This document shows positions 36,032 to 45,722 of a DNA stretch of 64,000 nucleotides, piece by piece. The stretch comes from JAGTVG01 sp942491935 (GTDB lineage Bacteria > Bacteroidota > Bacteroidia > Cytophagales > Cyclobacteriaceae), in contig CALOCZ010000066.1 of assembly GCA_942491935.1 (NCBI GenBank), positions 62,001 through 126,000 of the forward strand, in the 5' to 3' direction. The position numbers and the translations under genes are program-made. The first letter of the stretch is position 1, and every line of letters starts with the position of its first letter. The notes below the pieces were generated by a model that saw only the letters and a list, made by a program, of their open reading frames with translations, was not told where the DNA came from and made no database searches.

Positions 36032-38722
36032 TTAACTCGATTTTAAGTTTTTCAGACTTTCTTCAAGTTTCTGGATTTTCCCTTCAGCATCTGATTTCTT
36101 TTTTTCTTCATTTTTTACCACTTTCTCCGGTGCATTCTTTACGAAATTCTCGTTATTCAATTTTTTCATAATTGATGCCAGGAATCCTTTTGCATATTCC
36201 AGTTCCTTTTCCATTTCTTCAATCTGTTTTTCCTGATCGATATCTCCTTCTACAGGGATATAGAATTCATCTGTCTTTATAATAAAATGAATTGCACCAG
36301 GTATTTTTTCCTCGATAAAATGGATTTTTTCTAGATTGGCGAGCTTTTTAAGGGAATGGTCGAATGCAGAGAACCGATCTTTATTTTTAGTTTTAATTGA
36401 AAGTGATATGGGTTGCTTTTGAGAAATACCTCTGTTATTCCTGATATTTCTAATATTTGTAATGATGCCAAAAGTCTCTTCTGCTTCTTCAATAATTTTT
36501 TTATCAAAATCGCCGGCTGTTGGCCAGGGGGCTTTAATAAGGAAATCATCCTCTTGTCTTTCGGCTATGTTCTGGTATATCTCTTCAGTTATGAAAGGCA
36601 TGAAAGGGTGCAGGATTTTCATAAGATTTTCCAGAAAACCAAGGGTTGCATCGAAGGTTCTTTTGTCTATAGGTTCACCAAATCCTGGTTTGACTAATTC
36701 CAGATACCATGAGCAGAAATCATCCCAAATCAACCTGTAAATGGCCATTAAAGCATCTGATATTCTATATTTCGAAAAGCTGTCTTCTACCAAATCAAGG
36801 GATTGGTTCATCTTGGATTCAAACCAGTTTATAGCAATGTCATGATCCCGGTTTACCAGGGATTCATCAACTTCCCACCCATCTATCAGGCGATATGCAT
36901 TCCAGATCTTATTGGCGAAATTTCTTCCTTGTTCACAAAGTTTTACATCGAAAAGCAGATCATTTCCAGCTGGAGAACTAAATAACATGCCAGTTCTAAC
37001 TCCGTCGGCACCATATTTTTCAATCAATTCCAGTGGGTCAGGTGAATTACCCAATGATTTTGACATTTTCCTTCGCTTAATATCCCGGACCATACCTGTT
37101 AGATACACATCTTTAAAAGGTCTTTCTCCCATGTATTCATAACCAGCTATGATCATTCTTGCTACCCAGAAAAACAATATATCCGGTGCTGTTACCAAAA
37201 CATTTGTGGGATAGAAATAATCCAGGTCAGGATTTGACCCTTTAATAATCTTTCCTTTATCTCTATCAAAATATTCGTTACCAAGTCCATTAAATACCTG
37301 CATAGGCCATAACCAGGATGATGCCCAGGTATCCAGGACATCTTCATCTTGCCTCAGGTCATCAACGGACATAGAGTCGTTTCCCGATTGTTTCTGTGCC
37401 AAGGCCAGAGCCTCTTCTAATGTCTCCGCTACTACAAAATCATCATCTCCCTTTCCATAATAATATGCTGGTATTCTATGTCCCCACCATAACTGTCGTG
37501 ATATGCACCAGTCACGGACATTTTCCATCCAATACCTGTATGTATTTTTAAATTTTGGAGGGTGGAGGGATACTTCATTGGTTTCCACAGCTTCCAGGGC
37601 CTTTTTTGAAACTTCTTTCATTTTTATAAACCATTGAAGCGACAGTTTCGGTTCAACTATGCTATTGGTCCTTTCCGATCGACCGATGCGTGTATTGAAT
37701 GCTTCTATTTTTACTAGCTGATCCAGGTCTTCGAGGTCTTTCACTACCATTTTCCTTACTTTAAACCTGTCCAAACCAATATAGGTCTCAACCTCACATT
37801 TGTCATTCAACGTGCCATCATCATTGATTGTATCAATTACTGGAAGATTATGGCTTAATCCAATCTCATAATCGTTTGGATCATGGGCAGGAGTGATCTT
37901 AAGGCATCCTGTACCAAATTCCATGTCTACATATTCATCGGCTATTACCGGGATTTCACGACCAATTATTGGAACAAGAACCTTTTTCCCAATCAAGTCT
38001 TTATATCTTTCATCATGAGGATTTACTGCAATGGCTGTATCTCCCAATATTGTTTCTGGCCTTACCGTAGCTATGATTACCCACCGATTATCTTCATCTT
38101 TAACACGATACCGAACATAATATAAATTGGTTTGCTCACCCTCTTCCTTATAAATAACCTCTTCATTCGATAATGCAGTTTTAGCTTCACAATCCCAATT
38201 GATCATCCTTAATCCCCTGTATATATATCCTTTTTTAAAGAAGTCAACGAAAACGCGTATAACTGCATCGTAATATTCCGGATCCATGGTGAAACTGGTC
38301 CTTTCCCAGTCACATGAAGCACCTAATTTTTTGAGCTGTTCAAGAATGATCCCACCATATTTTTCTTTCCATTCCCAGGCATGCTCCATAAACTTGTCAC
38401 GTTCTAGGTCTGATTTTTTTATGCCTTTCTCCCTGAGCATTCCCACCACCTTAGCCTCTGTAGCTATTGAGGCATGGTCAGTACCCGGAACCCAGCAGGC
38501 TTCCATACCTTCCATTCTGGCTTTTCTTATTAAAATATCCTGTATCGTATTATTCAGCATATGGCCCATATGCAAAACACCAGTAACATTGGGAGGTGGA
38601 ATTACAATACTGTATGGAGGTTTATCCTTTTTAGGACTGGCATGAAAGAATCCTTTATCCATCCATTGGGTATAAAGCTTGTCTTCAACCAGCTTGGGAT
38701 CATACTTCTTTGATAAAGACAT
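36032..38722 (-). CDS. valS: Valyl-tRNA synthetase
   Basis: Class Ia aminoacyl-tRNA synthetase that charges tRNA-Val and edits mischarged threonine. 896 residues with the HIGH-type motif HMGH in GVLHMGHMLNN near residue 45, the CP1 editing domain (about 190-360, with TPAHDPNDYEIG), WASSWLWPMQ, the KMSKS loop (RRKMSKSLGN, about 530), an anticodon-binding domain and a C-terminal coiled coil rich in Glu and Lys. I chose ATG 38722: the -7 element at 38753-38760 leaves a reasonable leader for it but almost none for ATG 38740. Confidence 0.96.
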   Translation of the reverse strand: MSLSKKYDPKLVEDKLYTQWMDKGFFHASPKKDKPPYSIVIPPPNVTGVLHMGHMLNNTIQDILIRKARMEGMEACWVPGTDHASIATEAKVVGMLREKGIKKSDLERDKFMEHAWEWKEKYGGIILEQLKKLGASCDWERTSFTMDPEYYDAVIRVFVDFFKKGYIYRGLRMINWDCEAKTALSNEEVIYKEEGEQTNLYYVRYRVKDEDNRWVIIATVRPETILGDTAIAVNPHDERYKDLIGKKVLVPIIGREIPVIADEYVDMEFGTGCLKITPAHDPNDYEIGLSHNLPVIDTINDDGTLNDKCEVETYIGLDRFKVRKMVVKDLEDLDQLVKIEAFNTRIGRSERTNSIVEPKLSLQWFIKMKEVSKKALEAVETNEVSLHPPKFKNTYRYWMENVRDWCISRQLWWGHRIPAYYYGKGDDDFVVAETLEEALALAQKQSGNDSMSVDDLRQDEDVLDTWASSWLWPMQVFNGLGNEYFDRDKGKIIKGSNPDLDYFYPTNVLVTAPDILFFWVARMIIAGYEYMGERPFKDVYLTGMVRDIKRRKMSKSLGNSPDPLELIEKYGADGVRTGMLFSSPAGNDLLFDVKLCEQGRNFANKIWNAYRLIDGWEVDESLVNRDHDIAINWFESKMNQSLDLVEDSFSKYRISDALMAIYRLIWDDFCSWYLELVKPGFGEPIDKRTFDATLGFLENLMKILHPFMPFITEEIYQNIAERQEDDFLIKAPWPTAGDFDKKIIEEAEETFGIITNIRNIRNNRGISQKQPISLSIKTKNKDRFSAFDHSLKKLANLEKIHFIEEKIPGAIHFIIKTDEFYIPVEGDIDQEKQIEEMEKELEYAKGFLASIMKKLNNENFVKNAPEKVVKNEEKKKSDAEGKIQKLEESLKNLKSS

Positions 38723-38752
38723 AGTGCAATTGTTTGTCATTTTAAACAGGCG

Positions 38753-38760
38753 CAAAATTA
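38753..38760 (-). promoter_or_regulatory. Bacteroidota-type -7 element for valS
   Basis: TAATTTTG followed by C on the minus strand matches TAnnTTTG. The distance to ATG 38722 is 30 bases. Confidence 0.45.
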
Positions 38761-38866
38761 GTTAAAAATAAGTGCATATGTGATACCATTCGTTATTAAC
38801 CTTTTTTAACAATTTATTTTCATAGGCTTTAAACCTTTTGGTATGTTTATTGATCTATATATTATA

Positions 38867-38872
38867 AAGGAG
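38867..38872 (+). promoter_or_regulatory. Shine-Dalgarno sequence for the 49-residue gene
   Basis: AAGGAG ten bases before the ATG at 38883. Such sequences are rare in this window, so its presence supports that the short frame is translated. Confidence 0.45.
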
Positions 38873-38882
38873 CTAAACTTAG

Positions 38883-39032
38883 ATGGGCAAAAAATTAATA
38901 TATGTGATATTAGGATTAATCGTAGCGATTATCATTATAGCTGAGTGTTTCGCGGGGACAGCTATAAAATCTCAGGCAAATCAGATCGAAAAAAAAATAA
39001 CCCAGAAAATCGACAGGGTATTTAAAGACTAA
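38883..39032 (+). CDS. Small single-pass membrane protein (49 residues)
   Basis: A short frame with a start, a stop and a coherent protein: MGKK, then a hydrophobic helix (LIYVILGLIVAIIIIAECFA, residues 5-24), then a charged amphipathic tail with KSQANQIEKKITQKIDRVF. The topology is that of a small inner-membrane peptide with the tail outside the membrane. A good Shine-Dalgarno sequence precedes it. It stands alone between the divergent valS and the convergent gene at 39171. I recognise no family. Confidence 0.5.
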   Translation: MGKKLIYVILGLIVAIIIIAECFAGTAIKSQANQIEKKITQKIDRVFKD

Positions 39033-39093
39033 GCATTCCTTTTTTTCAAATTCCCATAATATTGTAAGGGTTTTTGTTCAGCTCCTTAAAAGC

Positions 39094-39124
39094 AAAACAC
39101 ACGGCCAATCTATTGACCATGTGT
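39094..39124 (-). terminator. Intrinsic terminator of the basic secreted protein gene
   Basis: On the minus strand ACACATGGTCAA (39124-39113) pairs with TTGGCCGTGTGT (39108-39097), all 12 positions with two G:U pairs, around a 4-base loop. T-rich sequence follows (TTTT, then TTTT after two bases). Confidence 0.6.
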
Positions 39125-39170
39125 TTAATTTACAGGATAAACCTTAAATTTATTATGAGAGTTCTACTAT

Positions 39171-39485
39171 TTAATTTCTATCTTGATTATCGTGTTTCTG
39201 CCGATATATATCCCTGTTAGCAACACGCTGATCATGTCGAATATGCTTGCGTTCGCGCCTTGTAACTTTTCCATCCGCTTTTGCAAGACGCTTTTCATAC
39301 TGAACATGTTTTTGTTCTTCCACCAATCTTTTAGTTTCCTGTCTTGTTAATTCTCCACTTTTTACACCCTGGTTAATTCGCATAGTCTGTTGTTTCTGAC
39401 TATGACTGATTCCAGGAGAACGCTGCGCTGTCGCCAGGCTAATTGAAGCAAAACAAAATGCAGCTATTAAAATTCCCTTCTTCAT
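39171..39485 (-). CDS. Small secreted basic protein, unknown function
   Basis: 104 residues with a clear signal peptide (MKKGILIAAFCFASISLATAQ). The mature part is strongly basic and helical, with a degenerate internal repeat of the type G.LT..E...LV and DGKVTRRERKHI, the second of which weakly resembles an EF-hand loop. The C-terminus is RDIYRQKHDNQDRN. I start it at ATG 39485 because this places the signal peptide at the N-terminus; the upstream ATG 39509 adds eight polar residues. I have seen similar proteins in Bacteroidota but know no function. Confidence 0.75.
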   Translation of the reverse strand: MKKGILIAAFCFASISLATAQRSPGISHSQKQQTMRINQGVKSGELTRQETKRLVEEQKHVQYEKRLAKADGKVTRRERKHIRHDQRVANRDIYRQKHDNQDRN

Positions 39486-39867
39486 AGTTTTAATTTTTTG
39501 GTTAAACATTTTCCAGTTGAATTTTTATCCTTTGACAACAGTTATTAAAAATGGTTTAAAATAATTACGATTTTTTTATTCACCATTCCATTGTTATTAA
39601 TAGAATGGTAACTTTTATATTTTGCGCCTAACCACTATTAACAGCTATGTGATTACAATCAATTGGCCATCAATTATCAAGCTCTGTGGTTACAGAAAAA
39701 ATCTTGATTACGCTATAGGAGCCCGAAGCTGGCTTATCCAGTTTTCCATTTCTTGATACATATTCGAACAAGTTTGAAGTTCCGGGAAATGGTAATTGCC
39801 TTTTTAAGCAGTAGAACTTAGTAGCAGGAAGTTTTAACTAACTGCTTTACGAGAGGTACGACATATA
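39486..39867. other. Gene-free stretch
   Basis: 382 bases with no supported ORF on either strand. It has a promoter-like TATATTTTG at 39616-39624 on the plus strand (one base longer than the -7 consensus, with a TTG 22 bases upstream) and a weak CTGG/CCAG hairpin near 39732-39744 followed by four T. This could be a small RNA or nothing. No repeat or mobile-element trace seen. Confidence 0.5.
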
Positions 39868-40728
39868 TCATAATGAATTAAAAAATCTCATTGTGAGATT
39901 CATGACTGTTTTAACATTTACAGGTAATTCATTACTATTCCATGGATGTCCGCCATTAAACACATGATCAGCACCTTCAACAATATGCAGTTCAATATTT
40001 GAATTCCATTTTTGAGTCAGGTATGCAACACGTACAGGCACTGTTGGATCTTCTGAACCATGTATTATGCAAAGAGGTTTCATGAAATTCTTAATGGCTT
40101 GTGGTACATTCAGTAAGTCTTTATTTGCCAGAAAATCTTCGACAATCTGGTAATATAGAGGCATCAATTGTTTAGTTCGGCTATTTTCAATATACATAAC
40201 ACCTTTTTCTTTCCATTCATCGACTTCGTTCATACTGAAATAATTGCTTAGGTTGTTTATGCCAGCCCAGGATGCCACTGCCTTTACCCTTTTGTCATAA
40301 TATCCTTTTAAAATAACTGCTGCACCCCCTCTGCTATGGCCTGTAATGTAGAACCGCCCGAGATCCAGTTCATTTTTATCCACAGCGAATTCATTTGAAA
40401 AGACATAATCAATAACTGTGGCCATATCACTTTGTTCAATCGAAAAATTATTAGATCCAAAACCCTCAAGATCAACAAAATTCGTGGGATCTTCCGGGGT
40501 TGTACCATTATGGGAAAAGTTCATCTTTATAAATATAAAACCATTCCTTGCAGCGTATTCTGCGAGCTGATTAAAATATCCCCAATCCTTAAATCCTTTG
40601 AAACCATGAATATGAAGTATTACTGGTTTAGGCAAACCATCAGATAAGTAATTTATATCTATAGAAAAAAGCCTTTTGTTATGTTTTGATTCTAAAATAA
40701 CCGGATCTAACTTCTGAATATTTTCCAT
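39868..40728 (-). CDS. Alpha/beta hydrolase
   Basis: 286-residue cytoplasmic hydrolase of the dienelactone-hydrolase/acyl-peptidase-like type. Visible features are the oxyanion segment HIHGFKGFKDWGYF (about 38-52), the nucleophile elbow GHSRGG (about 130), the acid in HGSEDPTVPV (about 225) and the catalytic His in GADHVFNGGHPW (about 255). The substrate is unknown. It is monocistronic and divergent from the polyprenyl synthase gene. Confidence 0.88.
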   Translation of the reverse strand: MENIQKLDPVILESKHNKRLFSIDINYLSDGLPKPVILHIHGFKGFKDWGYFNQLAEYAARNGFIFIKMNFSHNGTTPEDPTNFVDLEGFGSNNFSIEQSDMATVIDYVFSNEFAVDKNELDLGRFYITGHSRGGAAVILKGYYDKRVKAVASWAGINNLSNYFSMNEVDEWKEKGVMYIENSRTKQLMPLYYQIVEDFLANKDLLNVPQAIKNFMKPLCIIHGSEDPTVPVRVAYLTQKWNSNIELHIVEGADHVFNGGHPWNSNELPVNVKTVMNLTMRFFNSL

Positions 40729-40822
40729 ATTATCTTTAATTCATTAACCTCAGTACAATTATAAAATTTTAAACTTTGCTTATGAACTTTTAGATAGTAT
40801 ACTTGTATAGGATTTTTTCCAA

Positions 40823-41797
40823 ATGCCGTTATCAATAAAAGAAATACAATCACCCATTTCGGCTGAAATGGAAAGCTTCGAAAAGAAGTTCTACAATTCA
40901 ATGAAGAGTAAGGTTATGCTCCTTGACAGGATAATGAATTATATTGTCAAACGCAAGGGTAAGCAGATGAGACCAATGTTCGTATTTCTTTCTTCTGGTG
41001 TGGCAGGTCAGATCACAGAAACAAGTTACAGGGGAGCATCATTAATTGAATTGCTTCATACAGCTACTCTTGTTCACGACGACGTCGTTGACGATTCCAT
41101 GTTTCGACGCGGATTCTTTTCAATAAATGCATTGTGGAAAAACAAAATAGCAGTACTGGTTGGGGATTATCTTTTATCCCGGGGCTTGCTTTTATCGATC
41201 GATAATGAAGATTATGATTTACTGAAGATTGTATCTGATGCTGTACGGGAGATGAGTGAAGGGGAATTGTTGCAAATGGAGAAAGCCAGGAATCTAGATA
41301 TTACAGAGCAGGTTTATTACGATATTATCAGGCAGAAGACCGCCTCATTAATAGCTTCATGTTGTGCTGTTGGTGCCGCTTCGGGAGGTGCTGACGAGCA
41401 GTCCATAAATCTGATGAAATTATTTGGAGAAAATGTCGGTATGGCTTTCCAGATAAAAGATGATCTATTCGACTATGGCGACCTGGAAATTGGCAAACCA
41501 CTTGGTATTGATATAAAGGAAAAGAAAATGACTCTTCCTTTGATTTATGCACTTCAGAAATCTTCCTGGATGGAGAAGAAGGAGATAATTTATAAGATCA
41601 AGCATAAAAGCCACAAAAAGAAGGTGGTAGACAATATAATCCAATATGTTAAAGACTCTGGAGGTATTCAATATGCCAACGAACAAATGACCAAATACCA
41701 AAATGAAGCATTGAAGATATTGGATAATTTTAAAGATTCGGTTTATAAGAGATCTCTTGCTGATTTGGTACAATTTACCATTGAAAGAACAAAATAA
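40823..41797 (+). CDS. Polyprenyl diphosphate synthase (trans type)
   Basis: 324-residue isoprenoid chain-elongating enzyme. The first aspartate-rich motif is LVHDDVVDDSMFRRG (about 90-103) and the second is QIKDDLFDYG (about 210). The residues before the first motif are small, which usually allows long chains, so the product is probably the C35-C40 side chain of menaquinone. Similar to IspB/HepT/SdsA proteins; the exact chain length cannot be read. Stands alone with the pirin gene converging 25 bases downstream. Confidence 0.92.
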   Translation: MPLSIKEIQSPISAEMESFEKKFYNSMKSKVMLLDRIMNYIVKRKGKQMRPMFVFLSSGVAGQITETSYRGASLIELLHTATLVHDDVVDDSMFRRGFFSINALWKNKIAVLVGDYLLSRGLLLSIDNEDYDLLKIVSDAVREMSEGELLQMEKARNLDITEQVYYDIIRQKTASLIASCCAVGAASGGADEQSINLMKLFGENVGMAFQIKDDLFDYGDLEIGKPLGIDIKEKKMTLPLIYALQKSSWMEKKEIIYKIKHKSHKKKVVDNIIQYVKDSGGIQYANEQMTKYQNEALKILDNFKDSVYKRSLADLVQFTIERTK

Positions 41798-41822
41798 TAG
41801 TACTGGAACTCCAGATAATTTA

Positions 41823-42530
41823 TTATTTGTCCATTGGAAGGTCTATCAACAGGATAAATGAATTCTCCTCCAATTCAATACTGATCTCGTCTGTATTCTC
41901 AATGCTGATGGCATCTCTTTTATGAAGGGATTCATCCTCGACTGATATTTTCCCCTCAATTACGAAAATAAATAATCCATTAATATCAGATTTTCTTCTA
42001 TAATGCATCGAATTACCTTTTGAAAACTTACCAAGGGAAAAATAACAATCCTGGTTTATCGGGAGGCTGTCATGAGATCGGTCAGGACTAACAACCAGAA
42101 CCCATTCATTTTGCGGGTATTGAAATGTTTTTTCTTCATAACAAGGCGTTGTATTATAAATTCTCGGGAAAATCCAGATTTGCAGGAAATTCAAATCGTA
42201 TTCTTTTGAATAGTTGTATTCAGAATGTGTTAAACCTGTACCGGCGGACATTACTTGAATATCACCTTCATTGATCGTAAATTCATTACCCTGGCTGTCT
42301 TTATGGGCCATTACTCCCCTGAGAGGGATGGATATTATCTCCATATTATCATGAGCGTGGGTGCCAAATCCCATGCCCGGTTCAACAATATCATCATTCA
42401 GAACCCTTAGCACTCCAAATCCCATTCTTTCTGCATCATAGTAGTTTGCAAAACTAAACATATGGTAGGTTTTTAACCATCCATGATTAGCAAATCCTCT
42501 TTCATCTGCTCTATATATAGTTTTTCTCAT
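41823..42530 (-). CDS. Pirin family protein
   Basis: 235-residue bicupin. The metal ligands of pirins are all present: H58 and H60 in GTHAHDN, H102 and E104 in GLTHSEYN. The C-terminal cupin is shorter and lacks ligands, as in bacterial YhhW-like pirins, some of which act as quercetinases. The cellular role here is unknown. It is isolated and convergent with the polyprenyl synthase. Confidence 0.93.
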   Translation of the reverse strand: MRKTIYRADERGFANHGWLKTYHMFSFANYYDAERMGFGVLRVLNDDIVEPGMGFGTHAHDNMEIISIPLRGVMAHKDSQGNEFTINEGDIQVMSAGTGLTHSEYNYSKEYDLNFLQIWIFPRIYNTTPCYEEKTFQYPQNEWVLVVSPDRSHDSLPINQDCYFSLGKFSKGNSMHYRRKSDINGLFIFVIEGKISVEDESLHKRDAISIENTDEISIELEENSFILLIDLPMDK

Positions 42531-42627
42531 GATTTTTGGATCCTATAGAATTGTAAGATAATAAATTGAGAAGAAAACATTGAAATTATTTATTAATTAT
42601 ACTGAAAAGTATCTCTATTCGCGGGTG

Positions 42628-43065
42628 TTAATATGTCTTTAAATTAACGGTCATCCTGAGCTCTTTCTGACCAAGGTCAAAAGCTGCATTCTTAAATTTT
42701 GGAGGACCAAATTTCGGGAAGTAATCATTTGAAAACCCTATTGGTTCCTTTGGTATCATAAACATATTTGAATCCAAATCACCGTTTTCGTTCAGATCAT
42801 GATAAATACTAACCGCATATTTCCTGTATGGAATATTTTTAAATATTACCTCGATCTCGGTTTCATCCGATATGGGAATCTCCTGGGAATAGGATGGAAT
42901 CTTCAGGAATTTGTCATCCTCATTAAACAATGCCACCATCATAATTCCATCTTTATTTTCTATAGCTTTTATTGTGATGATAATTGTACCTTCTTCCACT
43001 TGTGAACTCGGAAATGTGGAACTGTAGGTAATTAATAGAATCAATAAGGCAATTAAGTGTTTCAT
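42628..43065 (-). CDS. DUF2141 secreted protein
   Basis: 145 residues with a signal peptide (MKHLIALLILLITYSSTFPSS) and a single beta-sandwich of the DUF2141 family, shown by YAVSIYHDLNENGDLD and PKEPIGFSNDY. Family function is unknown; members are often periplasmic. It starts 26 bases after the DUF4340 gene on the same strand and may be the last gene of the gld operon. Confidence 0.88.
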   Translation of the reverse strand: MKHLIALLILLITYSSTFPSSQVEEGTIIITIKAIENKDGIMMVALFNEDDKFLKIPSYSQEIPISDETEIEVIFKNIPYRKYAVSIYHDLNENGDLDSNMFMIPKEPIGFSNDYFPKFGPPKFKNAAFDLGQKELRMTVNLKTY

Positions 43066-43091
43066 ACTGAAAATATTTTAGCTTGGCCTGT

Positions 43092-44030
43092 TTATCTGGC
43101 AATAAAATCTGCTTTCTTTTTAAATATACTCTCTATCCTTTTTGTTGAGAATAAACACATCTGTTGATTCTGTAATACACCCATAATAACATTGTCTCCA
43201 GAAAGTTCAGGGTAAAATTGGATAACAACAGGTTCATTCATTCCCAGTGAATTAACTATCAGGACGGCAAATGGTTTCGTATTTTTTAGACTATCATAGG
43301 ATGCAACCTGCCCAGGATCAATATACTGATCTGTATAGAAGAAACTTATTTCATCAAGAAATCCCATTAAACTGGCTGTATCTAACCGGGAAACCCCATT
43401 AACTCTATAAAGATTATTTTCTGCACTTATTCCGATACTGTTTGCAGGATTCTCAGGATAAGACAGGTCCAGAGATTTAATACCAAGCCAGGATGTCTGG
43501 AAAATCAGTCGGTCACGCCAATCATTTTCAGCTACTTCAAATATGCCAGTAACATAGCTTTCATATCCGGGTAAATGGACGACATAGGGGATCATGTCAT
43601 CACCCATGAAATAGGAAAGCGATATGCCATTACCTCCCGCATAAAAAATACGTTCCGGTTCAGCAGTACTTTTAATCTCTATTTTAAAACCATTTTCAAC
43701 TATATCTTCAGAGATTCTGGAAAGATCGTTTTTAGGGACAGTTCTTTTTACACGGACCTGGTTTAGAACCGACATCAGTACTTTCTGCATGGAGAGATCC
43801 AGCAAATAGGTATCGTTTACCTTCCAATACCCTGACTCTTTTGAAAGTATATTCCTGAAGTTATTTCCTGATATGGTTATTGTATTTATGGATGCAGTAT
43901 CTTCTACAGTGAATTTGTATTCATTTATAGAAAGGCCTTCCTGTTTTTGTTCGAGATTAATATAAATCAACGTCCATCCCAGCAAGGCTAAAAATATGAC
44001 GAGTAATATAAGATTCTTCCTTATCTGCAT
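43092..44030 (-). CDS. DUF4340 membrane-anchored protein of the Gld ABC cluster
   Basis: 312 residues with one N-terminal membrane helix (LILLVIFLALLGWTLIYINL) and a beta-rich extracytoplasmic domain (TINTITISGNNFRNILSKESGYWKV) characteristic of DUF4340. In many bacteria a DUF4340 gene directly follows a GldG-type gene in ABC-2 clusters, as it does here with a 3-base gap. It is probably part of the same membrane complex; the exact role is unknown. Confidence 0.88.
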   Translation of the reverse strand: MQIRKNLILLVIFLALLGWTLIYINLEQKQEGLSINEYKFTVEDTASINTITISGNNFRNILSKESGYWKVNDTYLLDLSMQKVLMSVLNQVRVKRTVPKNDLSRISEDIVENGFKIEIKSTAEPERIFYAGGNGISLSYFMGDDMIPYVVHLPGYESYVTGIFEVAENDWRDRLIFQTSWLGIKSLDLSYPENPANSIGISAENNLYRVNGVSRLDTASLMGFLDEISFFYTDQYIDPGQVASYDSLKNTKPFAVLIVNSLGMNEPVVIQFYPELSGDNVIMGVLQNQQMCLFSTKRIESIFKKKADFIAR

Positions 44031-44033
44031 CGA

Positions 44034-45722
44034 TTAAAACTTTGATGAATATTTACGCTTTCGATAGTAATGCCTTATGGATCCATATAGAATAATGGTT
44101 AATATGGGAACCAGGAGGTTTATTATCTGCCATCTTAGTTTTTGATCCTCAGCTTTAATTTTGTCCAGGGGCCGGATCAATATTTCTTTATTCCTTGTCA
44201 ATATCAAGTTGTTTTCATCAATCAAATAGGAAAGCCCATTGATAATAAAATCTTTGTTAGCAAATTCGGCCTGCAAATAAGGATCATAACCAAGGTCAAA
44301 AGGGGTATTGTTTTGGGGATTTATTTCATTTCTAATTATGTCACCGTCAGCACAAATAATGATAGCTGTCTTACTGCTCTTATCCTTAAACCTGGATTTC
44401 TCAAATCCTTCCGGAATGAACCTGTTTTTAAATACAGATAAAAACTCTCCTTCCAGCAAGTAGGCTAGTGGTTTTGATCCCTGGTTAAAAATATCAGGGG
44501 ACATTTCTTTTCTCAGGTCATTCAGACTGATCCTAACGGGAGATGAAACCGTTTTAGTATAGGCTGAGGAATACATTAGAGGTGTTTTTTCCACGTCCTC
44601 AGACCTTACCGTGTCAATAGAACTGGTAAATCTAAAATAAACTGCGTCCAGGTTTCTTACAATTGGGTGATCGGAAAATTGATTTACAATTGGATAAAAT
44701 GGCCAGGGCATCATTTGAACCTGGGGATTGTTTCCCATATTACCGACCACAACCGGAAATCCTCCCGAGGAAAGATCCAGCAAATAGTCCTTATTGATCC
44801 TTACACCATATTTGAACAATAGATTATCAAGGTTTGTCTTCAATGGAAAACCTATAGTGCCTTCGCTACTAATGCTGTCCAGGCTAACATCAAGCATATC
44901 TACCAAAATCATAGCCTTCCCGCCATTCATAATAAACTGATCCATCATATATAATTCCTGATCAGTAAAAGGATACCTCGGTTTAGCCAAAATTAAAGCA
45001 TCGTATCCATTCAAATCTGCCTTCTTTCTTATATCTACATCAAAAACATCATATTTTTTTAAGAGCTCGCTTCTAATTGCATAAATATCTAATGAATCTA
45101 ATTCACCATGTCCTTTTATTAGTCCCACTCTCTTTCTATCAATATTGACCATTCTATTTATTGTAGATGCCAATTCATATTCAACACCTTCAATTGATTG
45201 ATTTAGCCGCTCCTGGGGTGTGGAAGATTTATTGCCTTTTAACAGCATAACACCTTCTTCGCTTCCCGCGAACGAAATTACGGCTCCCGGGAATATTAAT
45301 CTCTCCGTGCGTTTTCCATCTTCATTTGCAAAAAGATTGGTAGGTTGAATCCCCTTTTCTCCTAAAGATTGTATTAGCTTTTGTTTCCCTTCCTGCCCCT
45401 GGAAATCGTCAGGATCAATAAAACGGTACTGTACATTATCACCAGCATAAACCCTGAAATCATCAAGTGTTTGCTGGATTGCTTTTTGTAATCGCTGGAA
45501 GCCGGGTGGGAAATTTCCTTCCAGATAAACATCGACATATACCACATCATTCAAGGATTTCAATAGATCAATTGTGGCATCAGAAATTGTGAATCTTTTT
45601 TCTTCTGTTAAATCAAACCGAAGTGTATAAGTTGAAAAGAAAATGTTGATGTTTATGATCAGCAATATGCCGATCCCAAACTTCAATAAATCTTCAAACC
45701 TTTTACCTCCCAAATTTACCAT
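44034..45722 (-). CDS. gldG: Gliding motility ABC transporter auxiliary protein GldG
   Basis: 562-residue membrane protein with an N-terminal helix (LLIININIFFSTYTLRFDLTEEKRFTISDATI), a large extracytoplasmic ABC-2-associated domain with DVYLEGNFPPGFQRLQ and YDALILAKPRYPF, and a C-terminal helix (IINLLVPILTIILYGSI). It is the third part of the GldA-GldF-GldG ABC-type complex that Flavobacterium johnsoniae needs for gliding motility. It overlaps gldF by seven bases. Gliding itself cannot be inferred, because core motility genes (gldK-N, sprA) are not in this window. Confidence 0.94.
   Translation of the reverse strand: MVNLGGKRFEDLLKFGIGILLIININIFFSTYTLRFDLTEEKRFTISDATIDLLKSLNDVVYVDVYLEGNFPPGFQRLQKAIQQTLDDFRVYAGDNVQYRFIDPDDFQGQEGKQKLIQSLGEKGIQPTNLFANEDGKRTERLIFPGAVISFAGSEEGVMLLKGNKSSTPQERLNQSIEGVEYELASTINRMVNIDRKRVGLIKGHGELDSLDIYAIRSELLKKYDVFDVDIRKKADLNGYDALILAKPRYPFTDQELYMMDQFIMNGGKAMILVDMLDVSLDSISSEGTIGFPLKTNLDNLLFKYGVRINKDYLLDLSSGGFPVVVGNMGNNPQVQMMPWPFYPIVNQFSDHPIVRNLDAVYFRFTSSIDTVRSEDVEKTPLMYSSAYTKTVSSPVRISLNDLRKEMSPDIFNQGSKPLAYLLEGEFLSVFKNRFIPEGFEKSRFKDKSSKTAIIICADGDIIRNEINPQNNTPFDLGYDPYLQAEFANKDFIINGLSYLIDENNLILTRNKEILIRPLDKIKAEDQKLRWQIINLLVPILTIILYGSIRHYYRKRKYSSKF

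Noticed and set aside
43575..43766. Plus-strand small frames in the gld region
   Set aside because: Shadows of the minus-strand genes, with no domain, ribosome binding site or promoter.
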